A stretch of DNA of 64,000 nucleotides from positions 94,882-158,881 of the forward strand of contig NZ_FOCT01000009.1 in NCBI RefSeq assembly GCF_900110185.1, in the 5' to 3' direction. Origin of the DNA: Nitrosospira multiformis (lineage in GTDB: Bacteria > Pseudomonadota > Gammaproteobacteria > Burkholderiales > Nitrosomonadaceae). The position numbers were made by a program, and so were the translations under genes. The notes beneath the pieces are model-generated. The model searched no databases. It saw only the letters and a program-made list of their open reading frames with translations, and was not told where the DNA came from. Numbering within the stretch: position 1 is the stretch's first letter; every line of letters begins with the position of its first letter. Positions 1 through 8,900 of the stretch are shown piece after piece.

Positions 1-214
1 CGGTGCGATTCACAACCTGAGCAAGCGGACGAGCATTTTTGGTGGTTATCAACATGTTTATCTTGATAACCCCAATGGACCGGCAGCCAATAACCTTATT
101 GCTACTGGTGCGGGCGCCCCTCTTCTTGGAACTGTTGGATATACAGCACCTAACTATGTAAATGGTGGTGCTAACCGTTCGACCTTCACGATCGGTCTTC
201 GCCACAACTTCTGA
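1..214 (+). CDS. Outer-membrane porin, C-terminal fragment
   Basis: The reading frame is open from the left edge (codons in phase with base 2) and ends at TGA 212-214. About 70 residues are visible. They are rich in Gly, Asn and aromatic residues and end in Thr-Ile-Gly-Leu-Arg-His-Asn-Phe. A terminal Phe after alternating hydrophobic residues is the beta-signal of outer-membrane beta-barrels recognised by BamA, and 'GLRHxF' endings are usual in betaproteobacterial general porins. The start lies outside the window, so substrate and full length are unknown. A strong terminator follows 20 bases downstream, so this is the last gene of its transcript. Confidence 0.75.
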   Translation, partial: GAIHNLSKRTSIFGGYQHVYLDNPNGPAANNLIATGAGAPLLGTVGYTAPNYVNGGANRSTFTIGLRHNF

Positions 215-234
215 TTGTTGTTCAACAGAAAAAA

Positions 235-259
235 GGGGCGCTTCGGCGCCCCTTTTTTT
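235..259 (+). terminator. Rho-independent terminator of the porin gene
   Basis: A perfect 7-bp GC stem (235-241 with 246-252) closes on a TTCG tetraloop (242-245) and is followed by seven T (253-259). It is preceded by an A-run, so it could also stop transcription from the other strand. Confidence 0.93.
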
Positions 260-722
260 CCATCTTCGATTAAATGTCAATTGCATTGAACCGCGACTTC
301 TGACGAACCCGTTTGACCAGCCACTGAGCAGCCTTGTCGGGCCAAATTATGTTCTCTGTGCAGTTTAACCCTGGATGAGTTGTGAGTTTAGTTTGGGAAA
401 TATACGTGTTAACATGCTTACAGGACAAAACGTTACAGCAATTCGATCAAGAAGAATGGCAAGTAACTGCCGGATCGAAAGACAGGATGAAAGCAGTAGA
501 AGGGGAAAGTACAGGTAGTTTCAGCAAGGCTTATCGCCTGATTGCCCTATTCTAAGGGCGAACCCAGATCATTTTTTTCGAGGTTTCGCAAAAACGAACC
601 AGCATTGAAGTGTCCCGCTGCAACTTCAGACACCTTCAGCACCTGCAAAACAATAGGAAGAAATCAGGTGACCCCAACCTGACATTAATAAAGTTTACGG
701 AAGTTTTTTGGAGGATTTATAC
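260..722. other. Intergenic region upstream of hpnH
   Basis: No convincing gene is seen in these 463 bases: frames are short and lack ribosome binding sites. The region must hold the promoter of the hopanoid block, but no clear -35/-10 pair could be picked. The GGAGG at 710-714 is the hpnH ribosome binding site. Confidence 0.5.
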
Positions 723-1832
723 ATGGGAGTTCCTTTACGTCAACAGATAGCTGTCGGCACTTATCTGCTCAAGCAAAAGTTGGGAGGAGTAAAAAAATAT
801 CCTATGGTCTTGATGCTGGAACCCCTGTTCCGGTGTAATCTGGCCTGTGCCGGCTGCGGTAAGATCGATTATCCCGATCACATTCTGGACAAGCGGATGT
901 CGTATGAGGAATGCATGCAGGCGGTCGATGAGTGTGGAGCCCCCATGGTTTCCATCCCCGGCGGGGAGCCGTTGATACATAAGGAAATGCCGGAGATTGT
1001 CAGAGGCATCATTGCGCGCAGGAAATATGTTTATCTGTGTACCAATGCGCTTTTGTTAAAAAAGAAGATTGACGACTATACCCCTTCGCCTTATTTGACC
1101 TTTTCCATCCATCTGGATGGCCTGAAGGAAAGGCATGACGCCTCTGTCTGTCAGGACGGGGTGTTCGACCGCGCGGTTGAGGCTATAAAACTGGCGGTTG
1201 CAAAGGGATTCAGGGTTACCGTCAATTGCACTCTGTTCCAGGGTGAAACACCGGAGGATGTTGCGGAGTTCCTCGACTATGCGATGGAGCTGGGGGTGGA
1301 GGGTGCGACGATCGCGCCCGGATTCAGTTATGAGCGCGCTCCCAGGCAGGATATCTTCATTAAGGGGAAGGATACCAAGAATCTCTTCAGGGGCATTTTC
1401 AAGATAGGCAAGACCCGTAAATGGAAGCTGAATCACTCGTCGCTTTATCTCGATTTTCTCGCGGGCAACCAGAACTATCAGTGCACGCCCTGGGGTAATC
1501 CGACGCGCAACATTTTCGGTTGGCAAAAGCCCTGCTATCTGCTTCCGGATGAAGGATATGCATCCAGTTTCCAGGAGCTGCTGGATGATACTCCGTGGGA
1601 TAAATATGGCAACAGCAGCAACCCGAAGTGTGCCCAATGCATGGCACATTGCGGCTATGAAGCCACAGCCGTGGAAGATATGCTGCAGCATCCGCTGAAA
1701 GGACTGATCACCTCCATCAGAGGGCCGAAAACAACGGGACCGATGGTGGCGGAGCCTACACCGAAATGGGCGCGAGAGGAGCTGAAAACCCCGGCGACGC
1801 TTGCGGGAATTCCGGTCAAGATAGAGCGATAG
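723..1832 (+). CDS. hpnH: HpnH, adenosyl-hopane synthase (radical SAM)
   Basis: This cytosolic radical SAM enzyme adds the 5'-deoxyadenosyl radical to diploptene to give adenosylhopane, the first step in making extended C35 hopanoids. The 369-residue protein has the radical SAM cysteines at about 38, 42 and 45 (C-N-L-A-C-A-G-C, the CX3CX2C form), then an 'IPGGEPL' segment matching the SAM-binding GGE motif. A C-terminal Cys cluster (around 'CAQCMAHCGYEA') is typical of HpnH. ATG 723 is chosen because GGAGG lies 8 bases upstream; an in-frame TTG at 708 would overlap that site. Family membership and length fit well. Downstream are hpnM, hpnN and the cyclase, so it heads the hopanoid block, although a 338-base gap separates it from hpnM. 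Confidence 0.93.
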   Translation: MGVPLRQQIAVGTYLLKQKLGGVKKYPMVLMLEPLFRCNLACAGCGKIDYPDHILDKRMSYEECMQAVDECGAPMVSIPGGEPLIHKEMPEIVRGIIARRKYVYLCTNALLLKKKIDDYTPSPYLTFSIHLDGLKERHDASVCQDGVFDRAVEAIKLAVAKGFRVTVNCTLFQGETPEDVAEFLDYAMELGVEGATIAPGFSYERAPRQDIFIKGKDTKNLFRGIFKIGKTRKWKLNHSSLYLDFLAGNQNYQCTPWGNPTRNIFGWQKPCYLLPDEGYASSFQELLDDTPWDKYGNSSNPKCAQCMAHCGYEATAVEDMLQHPLKGLITSIRGPKTTGPMVAEPTPKWAREELKTPATLAGIPVKIER

Positions 1833-2170
1833 CGTTGCCCGTTGCCGAAACGGCGACACTGCGTTGATCAGCAACCGTAAAAGTCAATGCGCGCTGGGTT
1901 TGGTCGAAACAACTTTACCACGAGCGGGTCTGATCGGGCGATCGGGCTGACCCCTCCGATCCTGCCAAATACTCAGGCGCGAGCGGCAAAAGGCTAAAGG
2001 GGTTGGGATGTAATCATAGAACGTCACGATGGGGATATCTGATTTCCGAGGTGTAGAAACTATCGGCCACTCGATGCAGAACCCACATGGCCGGATATTG
2101 CAACGAATATTGCCGCATGGACCCTCTGACAAACCATGTGCATGAATAAACTGCTATAAAGATTATCAAC
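1833..2170. other. Intergenic region hpnH-hpnM
   Basis: 338 bases without a supportable gene. No terminator, promoter or RNA structure could be recognised. It may contain a separate promoter for hpnM-hpnN. Confidence 0.4.
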
Positions 2171-2800
2171 ATGAAGATCCTGAGTGCACTGAAATTACTG
2201 CTGCAACTTCAAATAATTGCCGGGATGCTTCTGGTGGCGTCTCCCTCCTGGAGCGAAACCCAAGAGTCGGGAACGCCGGAGCAAGTCGTCAAACAGTTGC
2301 AGGAAGCACTCATCAAGGCGATGCGCGAGGGCGCAAAGCTCGGCTATGAGGGACGCTATGAATTGCTGGCTCCTGTCATCAATCAGACACATGATCTTGA
2401 TTTTATCGCGCGCACCTCGCTGGGAGCGAACTGGACGCAATTGAGTGCTGAACAGCAGCGTACCTTTACAGACACTTTTCGCAAGCTGAGCATAGCTACT
2501 TACGCAAGTCAGTTCAAGGAATATGACGGCGAGCGGTTTGAGTTTCTCGAGCGTCAATCCATGCCCCGGGAGCAGGTAATGATACGCAGCAAATTGATTC
2601 AATCCGGCGGCGAACCAGTACGCTTTGACTACATGCTGCGGCAAGGAAAGGACGGGTGGCGTATCGTGAATATTCTGGCCGACGGTGTCAGCGATCTGGC
2701 ACTGAAACGTGTCGAGTATAGGGCGATTCTTCAGCGCGATGGTTTTCCAAAGCTCGTCGACATGCTCAAGCAGAAGATCGAGCAGGCAGGAAAAGACTGA
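2171..2800 (+). CDS. hpnM: HpnM, MlaC/Ttg2D-family periplasmic lipid carrier
   Basis: A 209-residue protein with an N-terminal signal peptide (hydrophobic segment about 8-25, cleavage probably near Ser-Trp-Ser-Glu). The rest has the layout of the MlaC/Ttg2D/HpnM family: 'YELLAPVINQTHDLDFIARTSLG', then the 'EQQRTFTDTFRKL' helix and a 'MLRQGKDGWRIVNILADGVSDLA' C-terminal segment. MlaC proteins shuttle phospholipids through the periplasm; HpnM members are the copies found in hopanoid clusters. Position between hpnH and the RND protein hpnN suggests a role in carrying hopanoids or lipids between membranes. The carried lipid is inferred from context. Confidence 0.88.
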   Translation: MKILSALKLLLQLQIIAGMLLVASPSWSETQESGTPEQVVKQLQEALIKAMREGAKLGYEGRYELLAPVINQTHDLDFIARTSLGANWTQLSAEQQRTFTDTFRKLSIATYASQFKEYDGERFEFLERQSMPREQVMIRSKLIQSGGEPVRFDYMLRQGKDGWRIVNILADGVSDLALKRVEYRAILQRDGFPKLVDMLKQKIEQAGKD

Positions 2801-2930
2801 ACACTGCAAATCTCACGACAAATCTTGAGCCAACTCATCCGGAATAAATCGGTGACATCCAGAGAACTGCATGGGCAAAAGGGGCCGGTTTTGTAATAAG
2901 AGGCAGAAACCTTCGGGCAAAACCTTGATC

Positions 2931-3012
2931 GTCATTTCCGTGAAAGCGGAAATTCATCGATTTATAATATTATTGCGTTGAAAAACCGGATACCCGCTTT
3001 CACGGGTATGAC
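2931..3012. repeat. Inverted pair of a ~25-base GTCAT..CCCGCTTTC-type intergenic repeat
   Basis: Arm 1 (2931-2953) reads GTCAT-TT-CCGTGAAAGCGG-AA-AT. Arm 2 (2988-3012), read on the opposite strand, is GTCAT-AC-CCGTGAAAGCGG-GT-AT-CC. The arms share GTCAT, the 12-base core and AT, and each is itself palindromic around CCGcTTTCaCGG. They flank a 34-base AT-rich centre. The form matches dispersed palindromic repeats often seen between genes in proteobacteria. The rest of the 365-base hpnM-hpnN gap (2801-3165) shows no gene. Confidence 0.7.
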
Positions 3013-3165
3013 GGCATCTTGATGAGCCCGAGGAAAAACCCCTACTTCAGGTTTCCCTTTTTGCATTCTGTCTCGCCAACGACCCGGGATTCTTTTTTAC
3101 CTCGCTGCTAACCCCCGAAACCATCCTCTGATGACGGATCGATTCTCCGACATTGCTTCCCCAGC

Positions 3166-5838
3166 ATGACCACAACAAACAACGACTCGGAAAGCCGCAT
3201 CTACCGTATTTTTGCAGCTTGGGCCACTGTTTGCTATCGTCATAGCGCCTGGGTTCTTTTTACAGCACTGCTGATTTCCGCAGGATGCAGCGTCTACGTC
3301 TGGCGCAATCTCGGCATGAATACCGACACAACCGACATGCTCTCCAAGGATCTGCCGTTTCGTGTCAACATAACCCACTACAACAAGACATTTCCGCAGG
3401 ATGTCGACACGCTTCTGGTAGTGCTGGAAGCACCGACGCCTGAGCAGGTCCATCAGGCCACCGAACGCCTTGCCGCGCGCCTGAAAAAAGACACTTTCAA
3501 TTTCGAGGATGTCTATCCACCGACAACAGGCGATTTCTTCACGCGCAATGGCCTGCTCTATGAAAGCGTTCCGGAACTGCAGCAGATAACCGATCGTGTG
3601 GCTGCTGCGCAGCCGTTAATGGCCCATATTGCCAGAAATCCTACGCTCGCGGCTTTCGTCGATGTGCTGACGGGCGCGATAGAGGAATTGCAGAAGGGCC
3701 GCGCCATGGAGCTCAGCCCGGTGCTTGGCGCAGTGAGCGACACGGTGGGAGCGAGACTGGGAGGAGCGCCGCGTGCGTTGTCGTGGCAAGCCCTCTTCAG
3801 CGGCGAATCGCAAAAAAGCAAATACCAGGAACTGATCATAGCCAAGCCGAAGCTCAATTATGATCAGATGTTTCCCGGGGAGCAGGCCATCAAGGCGCTA
3901 TCCGCGGCGGCAGGCGATGCCGGAATTACGGAGGACGGAGCAGTCCGCCTGCGTATTACCGGGGAGGTAGCGTTATCGCACGACGAACTGAGCAGTTCGC
4001 TGCTCGGCATGCAATATGCAGGAATAATCACCTTCATCCTGGTTGTCGTGGTTCTTTATTTTGCGATGCGAGCAGCCGGACTGATCATCAATGTCCTGGT
4101 CTGTCTCGCCATGGGTCTGGTTCTTACCGCGACATTTGCTACAGCCGTGGTGGGTCATGTCAACCTGATCTCCATTGCGTTTGCCGTGTTATACATTGGT
4201 CTGGGTGCCGACTTTGCAATCCACTTTCTGCTGCGTTATCGCGAAGTTCTGGAAAGCGGCAACCCATCTACCAAGGCCCTGCATGTGTCGGGCGGGGATG
4301 CAGGTGCCGCCCTTACCGCTTGCACCATCACTAACGCAATCGGCTTCTACGCGTTCATCCCTACGGATTACAGCGGCGTGGCGGAACTGGGCCTCATCTC
4401 CGGCACCGGCATGATTATCAGCCTTCTGGTAACCCTTACAATTGCACCAGCCCTGCTGCGCTACCTTCCGAAACGACAGCAAGCCGTGCCAGATACCCCT
4501 CCGAAAGCGTCGGTTGGCAGAGTACTGGAGTTATCCCTGAAATGGCACAGGCTGACCTATGTCCTCACGTTTGCCGCTTCAGTTGGCGCCCTTTTTTTGC
4601 TGCCTCAGGTACGGTTTGACTACAATCTCCTGAATCTGCAGGATCAGAAAGGCAAAGCGATACAGGCCTTTCGTGAACTCCTTGCGCAACCCGATCTTTC
4701 ACCCTGGCATTCCATTGTCCTCGCAAAAGATCGGCACGAAGCAGGACGCCTGGCGCTCGCGTTGAGCGAGCTTCCTGAAGTGGATAAGGTGGTCAGTCTC
4801 CTCGACTTCGTGCCGGCGGATCAGGAAGAAAAGCTGCAACTCATCGAGGAAATGGCGTTGACCGTGGGACCGATCGAGGGGGTGGGGCAGGATCGCCGCG
4901 TGGACAGTTCCATCCAGAAACAGCGCGAGGCGCTCGACGCATTGACCGCCGCGCTGGATAGTTTTATTGCCGCCCGCCCGGAGCATGCGGCAGTTCCGGC
5001 CGCACGCAAGCTCAGGTCATCCCTGAGTTCCCTGTTTGAACAGCTTGATACAGCCAGTCCTGCCGACCAGGTCGCCTTGTTGCGGTCCCTGGAGGGAGAT
5101 CTGCTGGTTACGTTGCCTGCGGCGCTGGAGAACCTGCGTACGGCGACGGAAGCCAACCTGTTTGGCGAGCAGGATTTGCCGGCATCGTTGAGCAGCCGCT
5201 GGCATGCCCAGTCAGGCGAATATCGCTTGGCAATTTATCCATCAGAAGACCTGAACGACAATGATGCATTGCGGCGCTTCGTGCGAAGCGTGCAGAAAGT
5301 GGCGCCCGAAGTGACGGGAGCGCCAGTGGTGACCCTTGAAGCAGGCGAAGCGGTAGTGCAAGCATTCGTACAGGCGTTTTTGCTTGCGCTCGTTGGAATT
5401 ATCGTTGCCCTGCTGGTGTTATTGCGCAGTGTAAAGTACATGCTGCTGGTCCTGCTCCCGCTGTTGCTGTCCAGCCTGTTCACCGCTGCGTTCACAGTCC
5501 TGCTGGATGTTCCGTTCAACTTTGCCAATATCATTGCTCTCCCACTTTTGCTTGGCCTGGGGATCGATAGCAGCCTGCATATGGTGCACCGCAGTCTGAA
5601 TAATGAACTGGTAAGCGAGATGCTGATCCATACCAGCACTGCGCGGGCGATTTTTTACAGCGCGCTGACTGCGCTGGTGGATTTCGCAAGCCTGATGTTC
5701 TCGTCGCACAGAGGCACTGCGAGTATGGGAATAATGCTTACCGTGGGGCTGGCTTTTACGCTTATCTGTACGCTGGTAATACTGCCTGCATTGCTGCGCG
5801 CGCCGGCCAAAGGGGCAAAGGCTCAATTTGTGCGTTAG
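3166..5838 (+). CDS. hpnN: HpnN, RND/MMPL-family hopanoid exporter
   Basis: An 890-residue inner-membrane protein of the RND/MMPL superfamily. One transmembrane helix lies near residues 23-43, followed by a large periplasmic loop. Membrane blocks then cover about 285-435 and 740-880, with a second large loop (about 480-730) between them. The proton-relay type motifs 'GLGADFAIHFLLRY' and 'LGLGIDSSLHMVHR' are present in the two membrane halves, as in HpnN. HpnN proteins move hopanoids from the inner to the outer membrane. Neighbours hpnM (MlaC-like) before and a VacJ/MlaA lipoprotein after suggest a complete envelope route. ATG 3166 has only a weak ribosome binding site, so the start is less sure than the identity. 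Confidence 0.9.
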   Translation: MTTTNNDSESRIYRIFAAWATVCYRHSAWVLFTALLISAGCSVYVWRNLGMNTDTTDMLSKDLPFRVNITHYNKTFPQDVDTLLVVLEAPTPEQVHQATERLAARLKKDTFNFEDVYPPTTGDFFTRNGLLYESVPELQQITDRVAAAQPLMAHIARNPTLAAFVDVLTGAIEELQKGRAMELSPVLGAVSDTVGARLGGAPRALSWQALFSGESQKSKYQELIIAKPKLNYDQMFPGEQAIKALSAAAGDAGITEDGAVRLRITGEVALSHDELSSSLLGMQYAGIITFILVVVVLYFAMRAAGLIINVLVCLAMGLVLTATFATAVVGHVNLISIAFAVLYIGLGADFAIHFLLRYREVLESGNPSTKALHVSGGDAGAALTACTITNAIGFYAFIPTDYSGVAELGLISGTGMIISLLVTLTIAPALLRYLPKRQQAVPDTPPKASVGRVLELSLKWHRLTYVLTFAASVGALFLLPQVRFDYNLLNLQDQKGKAIQAFRELLAQPDLSPWHSIVLAKDRHEAGRLALALSELPEVDKVVSLLDFVPADQEEKLQLIEEMALTVGPIEGVGQDRRVDSSIQKQREALDALTAALDSFIAARPEHAAVPAARKLRSSLSSLFEQLDTASPADQVALLRSLEGDLLVTLPAALENLRTATEANLFGEQDLPASLSSRWHAQSGEYRLAIYPSEDLNDNDALRRFVRSVQKVAPEVTGAPVVTLEAGEAVVQAFVQAFLLALVGIIVALLVLLRSVKYMLLVLLPLLLSSLFTAAFTVLLDVPFNFANIIALPLLLGLGIDSSLHMVHRSLNNELVSEMLIHTSTARAIFYSALTALVDFASLMFSSHRGTASMGIMLTVGLAFTLICTLVILPALLRAPAKGAKAQFVR

Positions 5839-5961
5839 TCCGGCAATAATTGTATACTTCGCACCTGTAGCGGTTTGTGGGCATCCCCCTTCCATGCGGA
5901 TTCTGATTCTGGCGGACAGATTAACAGGGACGTAGCCTTCCCTTTACGGATGGTGGCAAAT

Positions 5962-6732
5962 ATGCGAACTTCCTTCCTGTTGTTGGCATGCATATCACTG
6001 TTTACCGGTTGCGCGACGCTGCATAAGAACGATGCGAGTATCGATACGATCGATCCGAATGAAAGAGCCAATCGACAGTTTTACAATTTTACCGACAAGG
6101 TGGACCGGGCGGTTCTGGCGCCGGTTGCGGATGCCTATATAAAGCATGTGCCCGACCCCCTGCAGCGCTCGATCGGCAATTTCTACGACAACCTTGCATA
6201 TCCCAACGTCATTCTTAATGATTTCCTCCAAGGTAAAGTACGGCAGGGATTCCAGGACACCCTTCGTTTTGCGGTCAACTCGACCATTGGTCTGGGCGGG
6301 CTCTTCGACATGGCAGGCCCCATGGGGTTGCCACAGCATGATGAAGATTTCGGGCAGACACTCGGCGTCTGGGGCGTTGATACCGGCTCCTACCTTTTTG
6401 TCCCTCTGATCGGCCCCAGCAGCTATCGCGATGCGCCCGGCATTCCTGTGAGCGTTTTCAGCAACCTTTTGTTTTATGCGGGTACTGTCGCCAGCAGCGC
6501 AGTTGTAGCTCCAATCACGGTTTTAAGTATCATAGACAGGCGGGCACGGTTGTCCGGCCCCATGCGTATTCGGGACCAGGCGGCGCTGGACCCTTATCTT
6601 TTCGTTCGCGAAGGTTTTTTACAGCAGCGCAAGCATTTGATCTATGATGGCGACCCGCCGCCCGAGAGCCTGGACGAATTCGCAGATGAGGATTCCGTAC
6701 AGAACGAGGCGACGTCCGAGCCCTTGCGATGA
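5962..6732 (+). CDS. mlaA: VacJ/MlaA-family outer-membrane lipoprotein
   Basis: A lipoprotein of 256 residues from ATG 5962. The signal peptide ends in the lipobox Leu-Phe-Thr-Gly-Cys with Cys17 as the acylation site. The body has family hallmarks: 'DPNERANRQFYNFTDKVDRAVLAPVADAY' near the N-terminus, then 'FYDNLAYPNVILNDFLQGK', 'RFAVNSTIGLGGLFDMA' and 'EDFGQTLGVWGVDTGSYLFVP'. MlaA sits as a ring in the inner leaflet of the outer membrane and passes phospholipids to or from MlaC. No mlaFEDB genes are nearby; instead it lies between hpnN and the cyclase, so it may work with the hopanoid system. The frame is open upstream to a GTG at 5875, but that start would bury the signal peptide. Confidence 0.88.
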   Translation: MRTSFLLLACISLFTGCATLHKNDASIDTIDPNERANRQFYNFTDKVDRAVLAPVADAYIKHVPDPLQRSIGNFYDNLAYPNVILNDFLQGKVRQGFQDTLRFAVNSTIGLGGLFDMAGPMGLPQHDEDFGQTLGVWGVDTGSYLFVPLIGPSSYRDAPGIPVSVFSNLLFYAGTVASSAVVAPITVLSIIDRRARLSGPMRIRDQAALDPYLFVREGFLQQRKHLIYDGDPPPESLDEFADEDSVQNEATSEPLR

Positions 6733-6938
6733 GATTTTAATCAAATCTCAACTGCTGCTTCCATACTCGTCCAGCGGTGCGCTGCATTGCCATAAACATC
6801 CTTGCATGAATCTCGACGATGTACCGGTTCCGGGGCCGAATCGAGTAAAATCATGCTTTTAATAGTTTTTATGGCTACACTCACACCCCTGCGATGTGTT
6901 CTTCCCTGAAACTTTAAAGAGGCGCTAGGTAAAAATAC

Positions 6939-8900
6939 ATGAAAAAATTCGGAGGTATGGCGAGAACTTCTTTGCAAGCTCAATCCCCGGGCTCAAACAA
7001 TACTCCCGCAATGGACGAAAAAATGCTGAAAGCGGGACTGGAAGCGGCACGCGGTGCGCTGCTGGCTCAGCAGAGGGAGGATGGCCACTGGTGCTTTCCA
7101 TTGGAGGCCGATTGCACGATTCCCGCCGAGTACATACTGATGATGCACTTCATGGATGAAGTGGACCTGGACCTGGAGGTCAGGATTGCCCGCTTTATTC
7201 GTGAAAAACAGGATGCAGCGCACGGAGGCTGGCCGCTCTACTACGGCGGTGAGTTCGATCTGAGTTGCTCGGTCAAGGCCTATTATGCTCTGAAAATTGT
7301 GGGGGACTCACCGGACGCGCCCCACATGGCGCGTGCGCGTGCAGCAATTCTGAAGCATGGCGGCGCAGCGAGAGCAAACGTATTTACACGCCTGTTGCTT
7401 GCCATGTATGACCAGCTTCCCTGGCGAGGCGTGCCATTTGTGCCGGTTGAAATCATACTGTTTCCCAAGTGGTTCCCATTCCATACCAGCAAGGTCGCGT
7501 ACTGGTCGCGGACAGTAATGGTTCCGCTGTCTATCCTGTGTAGCCTGAGGGCGCGCGCGGTGAATCCGCGCAAAGTCGCCATCCGTGAATTGTTCACGGT
7601 TCCCCCGGAGGAGGAGCGGAATTATTTTCCGGTACGTACTGCGCTCAATCGCGTGTTTCTGCTGATCGAGCGCACTCTCTCCCTGCTCGAACCCTTCATA
7701 CCCAAAGGAGTGCGCAGATTGGCGCTGCGGCGGGCGGAAAGCTGGATCATGGAAAGGCTGAACGGCGATTCAGGTCTGGGGGCGATCTTTCCTGCCATGG
7801 TGAATGCCAGCGAAGCTCTGGCATTGCTTGGATACCCGTATGATCATCCCGCACGGGTGCAATGCCGCAAGGCGCTGCGCCTGCTGCTGGTGGAGGAAGG
7901 CGAGCGTACTTGGTGCCAACCCTGTGTTTCCCCAGTATGGGATACCGTCCTGACCTGTCTCGCTTTTCAAGAGGATACGGAGGTCGATCAGAGGCCCATC
8001 CGGAAAGCGCTCGACTGGCTGGTTCCCTGCCAGGTGCTCGATGCGCCGGCGGACTGGCAGGAAGATCATCCCGGATTACCGGGGGGGGGCTGGGCTTTCC
8101 AGTACGCAAATCCCCACTATCCCGATCTCGACGACACGGCTGCGGTGGCTTGGGCATTGTACCAGGCCGACCCCAAGGCTTATCAGGAAAGCATCAGCCG
8201 GGCTGCCGATTGGCTGGCAGGGATGCAGTCCAGCAATGGCGGGTTTGCGGCTTTCGACAGCGACAATACGTATTACTATCTCAACGAGATCCCGTTTGCC
8301 GATCATGGGGCGCTCCTTGATCCTCCGACCAGTGATGTTTCCGCCCGCTGTGCAGGTTTTCTCGCCTTGTACGGCCAGTCCAGGCATAAACAGGCGCTGG
8401 AACGAAGTCTGGCATACCTCTTCAATGAACAGGAGGCCAGTGGCGCCTGGTTCGGCCGCTGGGGCAGCAATTACATCTATGGAACGTGGTCCGTGCTGGA
8501 GGCCTTCCGTCTGGCCGGGACAGATACCGGTCATCCTGCCATCCGACGCGCGGTGCACTGGCTCAAATCCGTGCAGCGGGAGGATGGCGGATGGGGAGAA
8601 AGTAACGACAGCTACCTTTCCCCCCAGCAGGCAGGCCAGTTTCATACCAGTACTTCTTTTCATACCGCATGGGCATTGCTTGCACTGATGGGAGCCGGCG
8701 AATGGCGCAGTCATGAGGTTCACCGGGGAATTGGTTACCTCTTGCGGGAACAGGACAGCGATGGGCTCTGGCATGAACCCTGGTTTACCGCTCCCGGCTT
8801 CCCGAGGGTTTTCTACCTCAAGTACTACGGGTATACGAAATATTTCCCGGTATGGGCATTGACCCGATTTCATGCATTGAACCGGAAGTTCCCCGCGTGA
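6939..8900 (+). CDS. shc: Squalene-hopene cyclase
   Basis: This 653-residue enzyme cyclises squalene to hopene/hopanol at the inner membrane. The catalytic acid motif Asp-Leu-Asp-Asp-Thr-Ala lies at residues 396-401, and several QW repeats are visible, such as 'QREDGHWCFPLE', 'QSSNGGFAAFD', 'QEASGAWFGRWGSNYIYGTW' and 'QREDGGWGES'. Length is usual for the family. ATG 6939 is chosen with AGG 9 bases upstream; a later ATG at 6957 sits almost directly against GGAGG and is less likely. The TGA stop overlaps the GTG start of hpnG, which indicates translational coupling. Confidence 0.95.
   Translation: MKKFGGMARTSLQAQSPGSNNTPAMDEKMLKAGLEAARGALLAQQREDGHWCFPLEADCTIPAEYILMMHFMDEVDLDLEVRIARFIREKQDAAHGGWPLYYGGEFDLSCSVKAYYALKIVGDSPDAPHMARARAAILKHGGAARANVFTRLLLAMYDQLPWRGVPFVPVEIILFPKWFPFHTSKVAYWSRTVMVPLSILCSLRARAVNPRKVAIRELFTVPPEEERNYFPVRTALNRVFLLIERTLSLLEPFIPKGVRRLALRRAESWIMERLNGDSGLGAIFPAMVNASEALALLGYPYDHPARVQCRKALRLLLVEEGERTWCQPCVSPVWDTVLTCLAFQEDTEVDQRPIRKALDWLVPCQVLDAPADWQEDHPGLPGGGWAFQYANPHYPDLDDTAAVAWALYQADPKAYQESISRAADWLAGMQSSNGGFAAFDSDNTYYYLNEIPFADHGALLDPPTSDVSARCAGFLALYGQSRHKQALERSLAYLFNEQEASGAWFGRWGSNYIYGTWSVLEAFRLAGTDTGHPAIRRAVHWLKSVQREDGGWGESNDSYLSPQQAGQFHTSTSFHTAWALLALMGAGEWRSHEVHRGIGYLLREQDSDGLWHEPWFTAPGFPRVFYLKYYGYTKYFPVWALTRFHALNRKFPA

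Noticed and set aside
1056..1874. Long open frame on the strand opposite hpnH (272 codons)
   Set aside because: It is antisense to a clear radical SAM gene, has no recognisable domain or ribosome binding site, and arises from the GC-rich codon use of hpnH.
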